From assembly GCA_019347575.1 (NCBI GenBank), contig JAHWKY010000023.1, positions 1 through 64,000 on the forward strand: a DNA stretch of 64,000 nt, in the 5' to 3' direction. Position numbers and translations under genes: made by a program. The stretch comes from Actinomycetota bacterium. GTDB taxonomy: Bacteria; Actinomycetota; Nitriliruptoria; Nitriliruptorales; Nitriliruptoraceae. Positions within the stretch are counted from its first letter, which is position 1. Each line of letters starts with the position of its first letter. The notes beneath the pieces are model-generated. The model was not told where the DNA came from and did no database searches. It saw only the letters and a program-made list of their open reading frames with translations. Positions 9,609 to 18,178 of the stretch are shown here, one piece after another.

Positions 9609-9977
9609 CTAGTCGAGGAACTCGACCGTGATGAACCGGATCTGGCTGTCCCCGGCGTTCTCGAAGTCGTGGATCATCGAGTCCTCGGGGGAGTTGCGCT
9701 GGTAGCTGGTGTCGCCCTCGTCGTACCGGCGCACTTTCAGGGTGCCGTCGTCGGAGCGCTGCCGGCCGATGCCCGCGTCGACGACGGTCCAGAAGTACTC
9801 CCGGTCGTGGATGTGGAACGCGCCCCGCTCGCCGGGTTGCAATCGCACCTCCCAGACGCGGACGCGCTCGTTCTCGAACAGCACCTTCGACCCGATCTCG
9901 CGGTTCTCGGGCGCGGCCTCGAGCTCGTCCGCGAACTCCGACCGGTCGAACGTGCCTTCCTCGAGCACCTCGGGCAT
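9609..9977 (-). CDS. Cupin-domain protein
   Basis: A 122-residue single-domain cupin. Motif 1 is recognisable (LQPGERGAFHIHDREYFWTV, with H-x-H and E) and motif 2 is weaker (SPEDSMIHDFENAGDSQIRF). The His/Glu residues could bind a metal. Small cupins act as dioxygenases, isomerases or metabolite sensors, and nothing here discriminates between them. ATG at 9977 is preferred over GTG at 9986, because the AAGG upstream is properly spaced only for 9977. It is convergent with the aldehyde dehydrogenase, 19 bases apart, and divergent from the ThDP-enzyme gene. Confidence 0.8.
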   Translation of the reverse strand: MPEVLEEGTFDRSEFADELEAAPENREIGSKVLFENERVRVWEVRLQPGERGAFHIHDREYFWTVVDAGIGRQRSDDGTLKVRRYDEGDTSYQRNSPEDSMIHDFENAGDSQIRFITVEFLD

Positions 9978-10132
9978 CGCCACCACCTTCCCGTCGCTCC
10001 CGGCCAGCCTAGGTGGCCTGTGCGCAACACATGCTTCCGCCTGACCGGCCGAGCTCGCCGCTGGCGGTGTTGCCGTCGTCGTCCGTACGGCTCCGGTACG
10101 ACCTCCTCCGGCGCCTTGCCAGCGGTCGCGGC

Positions 10133-11728
10133 GTGAGCGCGGCGGCGGACGGTCCCGAGCGCGAGCTAGCCGCGACGATCGTCGGGGCGCTGGCCGCTGC
10201 GGGGACCGACACGATGTTCGGGGTGCCGGGCGGGGGCGCCAACCTCGAGTTGGTCGGTGCCGCCGAGGAGGCCGGCCTGCGGTTCGTGCTCGCTCACGGC
10301 GAGACCTCGTCGTGCATCATGGCCGGCACGTACGGCGTGCTGCGCGACCAGCCCGGTGTCGCCACGATGACCCGTGGCCCTGGCGCGGCGTCGTCGGTCA
10401 ACGGGGCTCTGCAGGCCACGCTCGACCGCGCCCCGCTCGTGCTGGTGACCGACACCGTCACGGCCGATCAGGCCGCGTGGGTTCCCCACCAGCGGGTGGA
10501 CCAGCGCGCGCTGTTCGCGCCGGCGACCAAGCTCAGCGCGACCATCGGGGCGGATGGCGACGCGCTGGCGCGGGCCGCGGTTGCGGTCGCGCTGGCGCAG
10601 CCGGCCGGGGCGGTGCACCTCGACTTCGACCCCGGCGTCCGCAGCGACGCGCCGCCGCCGGTCCCGATGCTGGCGGCCGCGGCCGACCCTGCGGCGATCG
10701 AGCGCGCGCAGCAGCTGCTGGCGTCCGCGCACCGACCGGTCGTGCTGGCCGGCACCGAGGCGTGGCCGTGGGTGGCCGAGGTGCGCGGGTTCGTGGAGGC
10801 CACCGGCTGCCCGGTCATGACCACCTACCAGGCGCGCGGGATGGTCTCGGACCGCTCACCCCACGCGGCGGGGGTCTTCACGAACGGGACGATCGAGCGG
10901 CCCCTGATCGACTCTGCTGACCTGATCCTCGCGGTCGGTCTCGACCCCGTCGAGCTGATCCCCAAGCCGTGGACCTACACCGCCCCGGTCGTGTCGCTGC
11001 TGCCGTGGCACATGGACGAGCCCTACTACCTGCCGACGGTCGAGCTCGTGGGCCCGGTCGGGGCGAGCCTGGCCGAGCTGCGCCCCGCGGTGGTCGCGGA
11101 TGGCTGGGACGCCGACGAGGCGGCGAGGTTCCGTCGCGACGCACTGACCTCGCTGCGCGTCCCGTCCGGTGACCGCTTCGACCCGGCCGATGTCATCGAG
11201 GCGATCGACGACTGGGCCCCTGACGACGCCACCGTGACCGTCGATGCGGGCGCCCACATGCTCGTCGCCGTCCCGATGGTCACGGTCACCGAGCCGCACG
11301 GCCTGCTGATCTCCAACGGCCTCGCGACGATGGGTTACTCGATCCCCGCGGCGATCGCCGCGTCGCTGGCCCGGCCGGGGCGGCGCACGGTCGCGTTCAC
11401 GGGAGACGGCGGGCTCGGCATGATCCTGTCCGAACTCGAGACGATCGTACGGCTCGACCTCGACCTGACGGTCGTGGTGTTCAACGACGCCGCGCTCAGC
11501 CTCATCGAGATCAAGCAGGGCGAACGGCACGGCGGTCAGCCCGCGGTGCGCTACCGCGGCACCGACTTCGCCACCGTTGCCGAGGGCATGGGGTTGCCCG
11601 CGACGGTGGTGACCACCCGCGCCGACCTCGAGCGGGTGCTCGCCGCGCACGAGCGGGGCCCGGTGCTCATCGACGCGCGCGTCGACCCCTCGTCGTACCG
11701 CCACGTCATCACCGTGACCCGCGGCTGA
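10133..11728 (+). CDS. Thiamine diphosphate-dependent enzyme (acetolactate synthase-like)
   Basis: The three ThDP-enzyme domains are in order: pyrimidine-binding (FGVPGGGANLEL, HGETSS with the activating Glu), a central domain, and the PP domain. The PP domain has a GDGGLGMILSE motif at about residues 424-434 and ends its metal-binding stretch in VVFND. The family includes acetolactate synthase, benzoylformate decarboxylase and related C-C lyases or ligases. About 531 residues from the GTG at 10133 matches family length; an upstream in-frame ATG at 10013 would add 40 atypical residues. No small regulatory subunit gene is adjacent, which argues against canonical branched-chain amino-acid synthesis. 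A palindromic repeat follows 56 bases after the stop. Confidence 0.85.
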   Translation: MSAAADGPERELAATIVGALAAAGTDTMFGVPGGGANLELVGAAEEAGLRFVLAHGETSSCIMAGTYGVLRDQPGVATMTRGPGAASSVNGALQATLDRAPLVLVTDTVTADQAAWVPHQRVDQRALFAPATKLSATIGADGDALARAAVAVALAQPAGAVHLDFDPGVRSDAPPPVPMLAAAADPAAIERAQQLLASAHRPVVLAGTEAWPWVAEVRGFVEATGCPVMTTYQARGMVSDRSPHAAGVFTNGTIERPLIDSADLILAVGLDPVELIPKPWTYTAPVVSLLPWHMDEPYYLPTVELVGPVGASLAELRPAVVADGWDADEAARFRRDALTSLRVPSGDRFDPADVIEAIDDWAPDDATVTVDAGAHMLVAVPMVTVTEPHGLLISNGLATMGYSIPAAIAASLARPGRRTVAFTGDGGLGMILSELETIVRLDLDLTVVVFNDAALSLIEIKQGERHGGQPAVRYRGTDFATVAEGMGLPATVVTTRADLERVLAAHERGPVLIDARVDPSSYRHVITVTRG

Positions 11729-11783
11729 GCCTGACGTCGGCGGCGCCGGAGGGCCGACGTCGGCGGGGCGGAGACCGTGGCTC

Positions 11784-11823
11784 CGTGGAGACCTGTGCTC
11801 ACATGTGAGGCAGAACCTCCACG
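11784..11823. repeat. Palindromic intergenic repeat, copy 1 (possible terminator)
   Basis: The outer arms CGTGGAG/CTCCACG enclose a palindromic core CTCACATGTGAG (11798-11809); the middle of each arm is unpaired. A closely related element with the same core, left flank and downstream CGCAGCG occurs at 23303-23342. Both copies lie within about 85 bases downstream of a gene stop, so a terminator or processing hairpin is plausible. A further 12-bp palindrome, GCCGACGTCGGC, sits at 11753-11764. Confidence 0.6.
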
Positions 11824-11983
11824 CAGCGAGGGCGGGGCGGGGCAGGGCGCGCAGGAGCGGGGCGCTGTGCGGCGGGTCTTTGCCGTTGGCAGCAACTCGC
11901 CAGTTCCGCGGCAGGTCATGCTGGGGTCCGTGACGAAGTCAGCACCGGAACCGCAGGACGACGGTCGACACAGGGGGACCGAC

Positions 11984-14197
11984 GTGGCGCGACGACTCCG
12001 ATCACGGGAACTCCGATCACGGGTACTCCCATCACGGGCACCACGGTCGGGGGCGCGACGACCGACGGGGGCGCGGATCGGGAGGTCCGTGGCCGTGATC
12101 GGCGTCACGGTGGCCCTGGCCGGCCAGCCGCTCGCCGCTAACGCCCATCCCCGCCCCGGCGTCACGGCGCGGGTCTCGGTGGCGAGTGATGGCGCCGAGG
12201 GCGACAAGCCAGCCGCCAACAACCTCCCCGCGATCAGCGCGGACGGCCGCTTCGTGGCGTTCGCGAGCTTCGCCTCCAACCTCGTACCGGGCGGCACCGA
12301 CCCCGAGTACGAGGACGTCTTCGTGCACGACCGTGCTACCGGTACCACCGAGCACATCTCGGTCTCCAACGACGGAACCCCCGGCAACGACGCCTCGTGG
12401 TGGCCCTCGATCAGCGCCGACGGCCGCTTCGTCGCGTTCGCCAGCGCCGCGACCAACCTCGTCCCCGGCGACACCAACGAGCGCTGGGACGTCTTCGTGC
12501 ACGACCGGGCGACCGGCGTGACCGAGATCGTCTCCGTGGCGAGCGACGGCAGCCAGGCCGAGAACCCGTCGTACTGGTCGGCGATCAGTCCCGACGGCGG
12601 GTCGGTGGTGTTCGTCAGCACCGCACCCAACCTCGTCGCGGACGACACGAACGGCCGGCAGGACATCTTCGTCCACGACCGCGCCACCGGCGTGACCGAG
12701 CGGGTGTCGGTGTCCAGCGACGGGACGGAGAGCAACGGCCACTCCCGCGGGCCCGTGGTCAGCGCCGACGGTGCCTCGGTGGCGTTCTACAGCTCCGCGT
12801 CCAACCTCGTCCCCGACGACGACAACGCCGGCGACGAGGACGTGTTCGTCCACGACCGCGAGACCGGCACCACCGAGCGGGTCTCGGTGACCAGCGACGG
12901 CCGCGAGGTCGACGGCCTCGGCAACAACACCTGGACCCCGGCGATCACGCCCGACGGCCGCTTCGTGGCGTTCACCCACTCGGCGTCCACGCTCACCCAG
13001 GGCGACAACAACCTCTACTGGGACGTCTTCGTGCACGATCGGCAGGCGGGTACCACCGAACGCGTGTCGGTGGCCAGCGACGGCCGAAGCGGCAACAACA
13101 ACGCCAACTCCCCGTCGATCAGCGCCGACGGCCGGTTCGTGGCCTTCGACAGCTTCGCCAGCAACCTCGTCCCGGGGGACACCAACCGCGCCTCCGACGT
13201 CTTCGTCCACGACCGTGCCACCGGTGCGACCGAGCGGGTCTCGGTGGACAGCGGCGGGAACGAGAGCGACCGCTCCTCCTGGCCCACCGCCATCAGCGCG
13301 AACGGCCGCTTCGTCGCCTTCAACAGCCTCGCGAGCAACCTGGTCCCCGGGGACGGCAACGGCGGCCGGGACGTCTTCGTGCGTGATCGCGGCGCACCCC
13401 TGGGCGTCGGCGGGCTGGTGGCCGAGCAGACCGGAGGTTCCGTGCGCGTCTCGGGCTGGGCGACCTCCTCGGGCACGGTCACGAGCGAGGCGACCGACGC
13501 CGACGACGACGGCGCGTTCGGCCCGCTCGACGCCGACACCCTCGGAGCGGAACTCACCGGGGCCACGCTCACCTACCGCCCCGAGCAGGAGGACCACCTC
13601 GTCCGGTGGAGCCTGGAGTCGCTCCCGCGCGGGCCGCTGGTGGCGGGAGCGGTCGGCGGCGGCTACCCCGGAGTGGTGTACGGGCTGGAGTTCGAGGCCG
13701 ACGGCACCCGCTTCGAGATCCGTGCCCTGCGTGAGTCAGCCACCTCCGATCCTCCTCGCGTGCCCCACGCCGCCCTCTACCGCTGCGCCCCGAGCTGCGT
13801 GCAGGAGGCACTGCTGGACGGCGGGTTCGGGACGGTGACGACCGAGGTGTGGGTGGCGCTGCCGCTGGACGTGCTCGGCGCCGAGGTGGAGAGCGAGCTG
13901 TCATCGTTGCGCGCTTTCACGGCGATCGGGGAGGCCGCTGTCGGCGGCCTGGTGGAGCTGGACGAGATGGACCTCCCGGCGGCCGGGATCCCCGACCTGC
14001 GGGTGGAGCTGGGCATCGCGCCGGACACCACGGTCGAGGACGAGGTCGCCTTCGCACACGCGGTGGCGCCCTCGGAGGGCGCGTTCACCGCTGACGTACC
14101 CGTCGACGGGCTCTCCCCCGGCACGTACCGGGTCTGGGCACGGACGTGCCTGGGCGCGGCCTGTGGGCCCGCGTCGTCGGTGGAGGTCGCCCTGTGA
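11984..14197 (+). CDS. Secreted seven-bladed TolB/WD40-like beta-propeller protein
   Basis: Seven copies of a roughly 57-residue unit run from about residue 75 to 475. Each reads ISADGRFVAF, NLVPGDTN, DVFVHDRATG, TERVSV, with minor changes. This is the PD40/TolB-type blade, and seven copies make a closed propeller. The GTG at 11984 has AGGGGG upstream and gives an Arg-rich N-region, then a hydrophobic signal segment (VAVIGVTVALAGQPLAANA). Behind the propeller are about 270 residues of beta-rich, unrecognised sequence with two cysteines (YRCAPSC). No enzyme motif is present, so a binding or surface role is inferred. Its stop overlaps the start of the next gene (GTGA), so the two are co-translated. 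Confidence 0.8.
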   Translation: MARRLRSRELRSRVLPSRAPRSGARRPTGARIGRSVAVIGVTVALAGQPLAANAHPRPGVTARVSVASDGAEGDKPAANNLPAISADGRFVAFASFASNLVPGGTDPEYEDVFVHDRATGTTEHISVSNDGTPGNDASWWPSISADGRFVAFASAATNLVPGDTNERWDVFVHDRATGVTEIVSVASDGSQAENPSYWSAISPDGGSVVFVSTAPNLVADDTNGRQDIFVHDRATGVTERVSVSSDGTESNGHSRGPVVSADGASVAFYSSASNLVPDDDNAGDEDVFVHDRETGTTERVSVTSDGREVDGLGNNTWTPAITPDGRFVAFTHSASTLTQGDNNLYWDVFVHDRQAGTTERVSVASDGRSGNNNANSPSISADGRFVAFDSFASNLVPGDTNRASDVFVHDRATGATERVSVDSGGNESDRSSWPTAISANGRFVAFNSLASNLVPGDGNGGRDVFVRDRGAPLGVGGLVAEQTGGSVRVSGWATSSGTVTSEATDADDDGAFGPLDADTLGAELTGATLTYRPEQEDHLVRWSLESLPRGPLVAGAVGGGYPGVVYGLEFEADGTRFEIRALRESATSDPPRVPHAALYRCAPSCVQEALLDGGFGTVTTEVWVALPLDVLGAEVESELSSLRAFTAIGEAAVGGLVELDEMDLPAAGIPDLRVELGIAPDTTVEDEVAFAHAVAPSEGAFTADVPVDGLSPGTYRVWARTCLGAACGPASSVEVAL
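11995..12038 (+). repeat. 15-bp tandem repeat in the N-terminal coding region
   Basis: Three units with a 15-bp period start at 11995, 12010 and 12025. Each contains ACTCCGATCACGGG or a one-base variant. They encode an Arg/Ser-rich stretch just before the signal-peptide core of the propeller protein, so copy-number change would lengthen the n-region in steps of five residues without a frameshift. Confidence 0.75.
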
Positions 14198-17031
14198 CCA
14201 CGCGACCGCGGTGGCCGCGCCACCTGTTGCCGCTGGTCGGCGTGTGGCTGCTGCTCACGCCGTTGGCCGCGGTCGCACACGGTGGAGGGGTCGGCCCGCC
14301 GGTGCTGCTCGACCAGGTGGTGCCGACGGTGATGGAGGAGACCGCCACCGTCCCGGTTGACCTCGACGGTGACGGTGCCGACGACCTCGTCGTGCTCAGT
14401 CGGGATGGGGTCGCCCAGCGGTACGCGCCCGACGGGACGCCGCTGTGGTCAACGTCCTACGTCGAGATCGCCCATGCCATGGGGGTGGAGCCCTACCGGG
14501 CGAACCTGCCCTTCTGGGCCGACTTCGAGGGTCTGACCTCGTGCGGCTCTGCTCGCTCGGTCGCCTTCCACGACGTCGACGGCGACGGGACGCGCGACGT
14601 GTTCGCGCTGTTGTGGCTGCGTACGCTGGCACCGAACGTCGCCCGCACGGCAGCGGTCCAGCTCGACGGCGTCACCGGCGAGGTGCTCCGCGCCGAGCCG
14701 CTGGACGGACGGGCGCTGGCCCAGACGGTCGGGGACCTCGACGGCGACGGCCGGTTCGAGCACGTCGTGGTCCGCGAGGACGGGCCGCCCGTGGACTGGC
14801 GGAGCGGGCCCGAGGAGGACCGGTCGATGATCGAGGGCAGCGGCGCGACTGCCACCGTCCGCGCGACCGACGTCGCGACCGGCGAGCTGCGATGGACCTT
14901 CGACACCGGCGCGACCTGGCCGGTCGTGTCGGGCCTCGTCCTGGCCCCAAGGGCCCAGGGCAGCGACGTCGTGGTGAGCCTCGGCGGGTCCAACGACGGG
15001 CCCAAGTGCACCGGCTCGGACGTCGGGGCGCAGCCGCAGCGGGTCGTCGCGTTGGCCGGCGCCTCCGGTGCGGTCCGCTGGGACACCACCGTCGACGGCC
15101 TCGGTCAGGACCTGCTCGGGCTGCCCGACGGTGGCGTCGTGACGTGGACCGACGATGCCGGCGGTGTGGTGGAGGTGCTCGAGGGTGCCGACGGCTCACG
15201 CCGCTGGCGGGTCGGTGGCCTCGCCGGTGGCGGGGTCCTGGGAGCGGTCAGCCGGGCGGGCGGTGAGCTCGCCGTGCTGTCGGCGCGGCCCGTCGACGAC
15301 GACGAGGTCGAGAGCCGGCTGGCGCTGCTCGATGTCGCGACCGGGGCCACCGTCGCCGACACCCCGCTCGACACGGGCTCCGGCGAGCTGCCGTCGCGCC
15401 CGGACCTGCGGCTCGCGGGAACCGGCCTGGAGGACGAGACCGCCCCGGTCGTCGTCGCACGGACCGCCCGGACGGTCTCGGCGGTGACGGCCGCCGGTGA
15501 CCTCGCCTGGCAGGAGACCAGCGCCGGGACCGCGCGGCACGTGCTGGTCGTCACCGATCCGCCCGACGCCCCGCGGGTGTGGACCCAGGGCACCTTCGAG
15601 CGCACCCGCGCGACCGACGACGGCCTCCTCGTCAGCATCGGCTCGATCGACACCACGGACATGTATCGCCTGGTCGCACGGTCGGTGGCCACCGGCGACG
15701 CGGACGGCAGCGTGCCTCTGCTCGCGAACGTGCTCGGCGCCACCCGGGCGGACATCAGTGGCGACGGCGTCCCCGACCGGATCTTCGGCGGGCTCGGTCA
15801 GGTCCTGATGGCCACCGACGGCACGACCGGGGACGTGGTGTGGCGGACCGACCTGCGCACGCCCATCGTCGACGTGTGGTCGGAGGACCTCGACGCGGAC
15901 GGCTCACCGGACCTGCTCGTGGAGGCCCCGAAGCAGGCCTTCGGCGTCCGTGGCCACGACGGTGCGGTCCTGTGGAGCTACTCGCTCGAGTTCCCCGTCC
16001 TCGACGGCTTCGCGGCCGGCGCGGGCGGGGCGTGGCGGGACGCCGAGGTGAGCGACGTCACCGGCGACGGTGTGCGCGACCTCGTGCTGGGCTTCCGCAC
16101 CGGGACCGATGAGCGCTGGTCGCCGGCTGGCAACGGCAAGGTGATCGTGCTGGACGGCACCACCGGGGCCGAGCACTGGCGCACCGAACTGCCCTTCTTC
16201 GTTAAGGGCGTCAACGCGGTCGCCGTGGGCGACGTCACCGGCGACGGCGTTCCCGACGTCGCCGCATCGCTCGACGCCATCGGCGATGCCGTGTACTACG
16301 GCGTTGTCCTGCTGGATGGCACGGACGGCAGTCAGGTCTGGGCCGTCCACGAGTTCACCGGCGGGAAGCGGGACACGTGGGGACGTGACTCGGTCGAGCT
16401 GGTGGACCACGGGGGTGACGGCGATCTCGACGTTGCCGTGCTGACCCGGGAGATGGGCGACCTGTTCCCCCAGCTGCGCTACGCCGCGGACGTGCGCGTC
16501 CACGAGGGCGCCTCCGGTGCGGTCCTCGATTCGGCCCGCGTCGCCACCCCCGACATCGAGCTGAACGCCGTGACCGCGCTCGACACGGCCGACTTCGGTC
16601 CCGCGGGGGAACTCGTGGTCGCCTACGGGCGCTACTTCTCGGAGGGCAGCGGCCACGTCCTGGTCCACGCGTACGACCCCACCGACATGAGCACACGTTT
16701 CGCGATTGGGGTCCCGACCGACACCTCGGCCCGAGACGTGGTCACGGGCGATCTCACCGGTGACGGGATCGCGGAGATCGTGCTGCCGACCACGACCGGC
16801 CTCTTCGTCGTGGATGGCGCCGCCGCACTGGCTGGCGAACGGCTCGTGCTGGCACGAACCGAGCCGCACCACCCGCTCAAGGGGGTGCTCGTCGACGCGG
16901 ACGGCGATGGTGTCGCCGAGCTCGAGACGCTCGAGACCCCGGCGGGATGGCCGCTGCAGATCGGGCCGGAGTTCATCAACCACACCGCCGGGGCGGTCCG
17001 CTCGCTGGGCCTGCTGGACCTCTCCCCGTGA
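14194..17031 (+). CDS. Secreted FG-GAP/VCBS-like calcium-loop repeat protein
   Basis: The GTG at 14194 overlaps the upstream stop (GTGA) and starts a signal peptide (MTTRPRWPRHLL, then LVGVWLLLTPLAAVA). An upstream in-frame start at 14146 would bury it. About ten acidic loops of type DxDGDGxxD run along all 945 residues: DLDGDGADDL, DVDGDGTRDV, DLDGDGRFEH, DISGDGVPDR, DLDADGSPDL, DVTGDGVRDL, DVTGDGVPDV, DHGGDGDLDV, DLTGDGIAEI, DADGDGVAEL. These are the calcium-binding loops of FG-GAP/integrin-type propellers. Intervening strands (VVWRTDLRTP, LDGTTGAEHWRTEL) also resemble PQQ-type blades. No catalytic motif is seen. With the upstream propeller it forms a two-gene secreted pair. Confidence 0.82.
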   Translation: MTTRPRWPRHLLPLVGVWLLLTPLAAVAHGGGVGPPVLLDQVVPTVMEETATVPVDLDGDGADDLVVLSRDGVAQRYAPDGTPLWSTSYVEIAHAMGVEPYRANLPFWADFEGLTSCGSARSVAFHDVDGDGTRDVFALLWLRTLAPNVARTAAVQLDGVTGEVLRAEPLDGRALAQTVGDLDGDGRFEHVVVREDGPPVDWRSGPEEDRSMIEGSGATATVRATDVATGELRWTFDTGATWPVVSGLVLAPRAQGSDVVVSLGGSNDGPKCTGSDVGAQPQRVVALAGASGAVRWDTTVDGLGQDLLGLPDGGVVTWTDDAGGVVEVLEGADGSRRWRVGGLAGGGVLGAVSRAGGELAVLSARPVDDDEVESRLALLDVATGATVADTPLDTGSGELPSRPDLRLAGTGLEDETAPVVVARTARTVSAVTAAGDLAWQETSAGTARHVLVVTDPPDAPRVWTQGTFERTRATDDGLLVSIGSIDTTDMYRLVARSVATGDADGSVPLLANVLGATRADISGDGVPDRIFGGLGQVLMATDGTTGDVVWRTDLRTPIVDVWSEDLDADGSPDLLVEAPKQAFGVRGHDGAVLWSYSLEFPVLDGFAAGAGGAWRDAEVSDVTGDGVRDLVLGFRTGTDERWSPAGNGKVIVLDGTTGAEHWRTELPFFVKGVNAVAVGDVTGDGVPDVAASLDAIGDAVYYGVVLLDGTDGSQVWAVHEFTGGKRDTWGRDSVELVDHGGDGDLDVAVLTREMGDLFPQLRYAADVRVHEGASGAVLDSARVATPDIELNAVTALDTADFGPAGELVVAYGRYFSEGSGHVLVHAYDPTDMSTRFAIGVPTDTSARDVVTGDLTGDGIAEIVLPTTTGLFVVDGAAALAGERLVLARTEPHHPLKGVLVDADGDGVAELETLETPAGWPLQIGPEFINHTAGAVRSLGLLDLSP

Positions 17032-17059
17032 GACGCGACGGGCGGACGTGTGGCGGGAG

Positions 17060-17089
17060 TTGACACCGGGACGCTGGTCGGCCTAGAAG
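17060..17089 (+). promoter_or_regulatory. Candidate promoter for a leaderless transcript
   Basis: A perfect TTGACA (17060-17065) lies 18 bases before TAGAAG (17084-17089). The GTG start of the next gene at 17097 is about where transcription would begin. No Shine-Dalgarno sequence is visible in front of that GTG. A leaderless mRNA, common in actinobacteria, is inferred. Confidence 0.5.
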
Positions 17090-17096
17090 CGACGCC

Positions 17097-18113
17097 GTGG
17101 ATCCTGACGAGTTCAGCCTTACCGCGGTCGGTCTGACCGAGGCCGAGGAGGGGATCTACCGCGCGCTGGTCCGGCGCCGCCACGCGTCCGCGGCGGAGAT
17201 CTCACGGGATGTGGGGACGACAGCAGCCCAGGTGCGCCGCGCCATGGAGCAGCTCGAGGCGAAGGGCTTCGTCAGCCGCATGCCGGGGCGCAAGGTCACC
17301 TTCGTCGCAGGGCCCCCGGAGGTCGCGGTCGAGGCGGCGATCCACCGCCAGCTCGAGGGCATCGAACGTGCACGCCAGACCGCGCACCGGTTGGCTGACG
17401 AGTTCAGGAGCGGATCGGTGGCGGGCGCCCCGGTAGAGGTGGTCGAGGTGGTCCTCGGCCGCGAGGCAGTTGTCCAGCGCTGGGCGCAGCTGCAGCAGCT
17501 CGCGACGGAGGAGCTGCTCGCCTTCGACCGCCCGCCCTACTCCCGGCCCACGCCCGAGGCGAACCCGGACGAGGACGTCGCGCTGAGGCGGGGCGTGCGG
17601 TACCGCATCGTGTACAGCCGTGAGGCGCTGGAGTGGCCGGGGATGCTGCCGCACATCGAGCGCTACATGGCCGCGGGCGAGCACGCGCGGGTCCTCGCCG
17701 AGGTCCCGATGAAGCTCGACATCGTCGACCGCAAACTCGGCCTGGTCCCCCTGACCCTCGACGACCCGGGGCGGATGGAGGGCGCCCTCCTGGTCAACCC
17801 CTCACCCCTGCTCGAGGGGCTCGAGGTCCTCTTCGAGACGCTGTGGGACCGCGCGGTCCCGCTCGACGCGGCCCTCGGTGTCGAGCCGGAACCGGACGCG
17901 ATCTCGGATGAGCACGCCGAGCTGCTGGCCCTCATGGCCGCCGGCCTGAAGGATGCCGCCATCGCCAGGCAGCTCGGAGTGGGGTTGCGGACCGTCCACC
18001 GACGGGTCGCCGCGCTCCTGGATGCGCTCGGGGCGGAGACCCGCTACCAGGCCGGTCTGCAGGCCGCGAGGCGGGGGTGGTACGAGGGATCGCCGCAGGA
18101 ACCTCGCGCGTGA
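17097..18113 (+). CDS. Two-HTH transcription regulator (TrmB-like N-terminus, LuxR-type C-terminus)
   Basis: The protein has 338 residues. Residues about 8-65 form a TrmB-like winged helix (LTEAEEGIYRALV, ASAAEISRDVG, VRRAMEQLEAKGFVSR). The middle resembles the PLD-like sensor of this group (WAQLQQLATEELLAFDRPP, VRYRIVYSREALE). The C-terminus is a LuxR-type HTH (ELLALMAAGLKDAAIARQLGVGLRTVHRRVAALLDALGAETR). Such proteins are cytoplasmic regulators common in actinobacteria, with ligands mostly unknown. The stop overlaps a possible GTG of the following molybdo-enzyme gene, so that gene is the natural candidate target. The start is probably leaderless. Confidence 0.82.
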   Translation: MDPDEFSLTAVGLTEAEEGIYRALVRRRHASAAEISRDVGTTAAQVRRAMEQLEAKGFVSRMPGRKVTFVAGPPEVAVEAAIHRQLEGIERARQTAHRLADEFRSGSVAGAPVEVVEVVLGREAVVQRWAQLQQLATEELLAFDRPPYSRPTPEANPDEDVALRRGVRYRIVYSREALEWPGMLPHIERYMAAGEHARVLAEVPMKLDIVDRKLGLVPLTLDDPGRMEGALLVNPSPLLEGLEVLFETLWDRAVPLDAALGVEPEPDAISDEHAELLALMAAGLKDAAIARQLGVGLRTVHRRVAALLDALGAETRYQAGLQAARRGWYEGSPQEPRA

Positions 18114-18178
18114 CCGAACCGAACGCCCTCGCGGCTCGTCCCCCCGCAGTACCGTGCGGGCCTACGGGAAGGCGGGGC

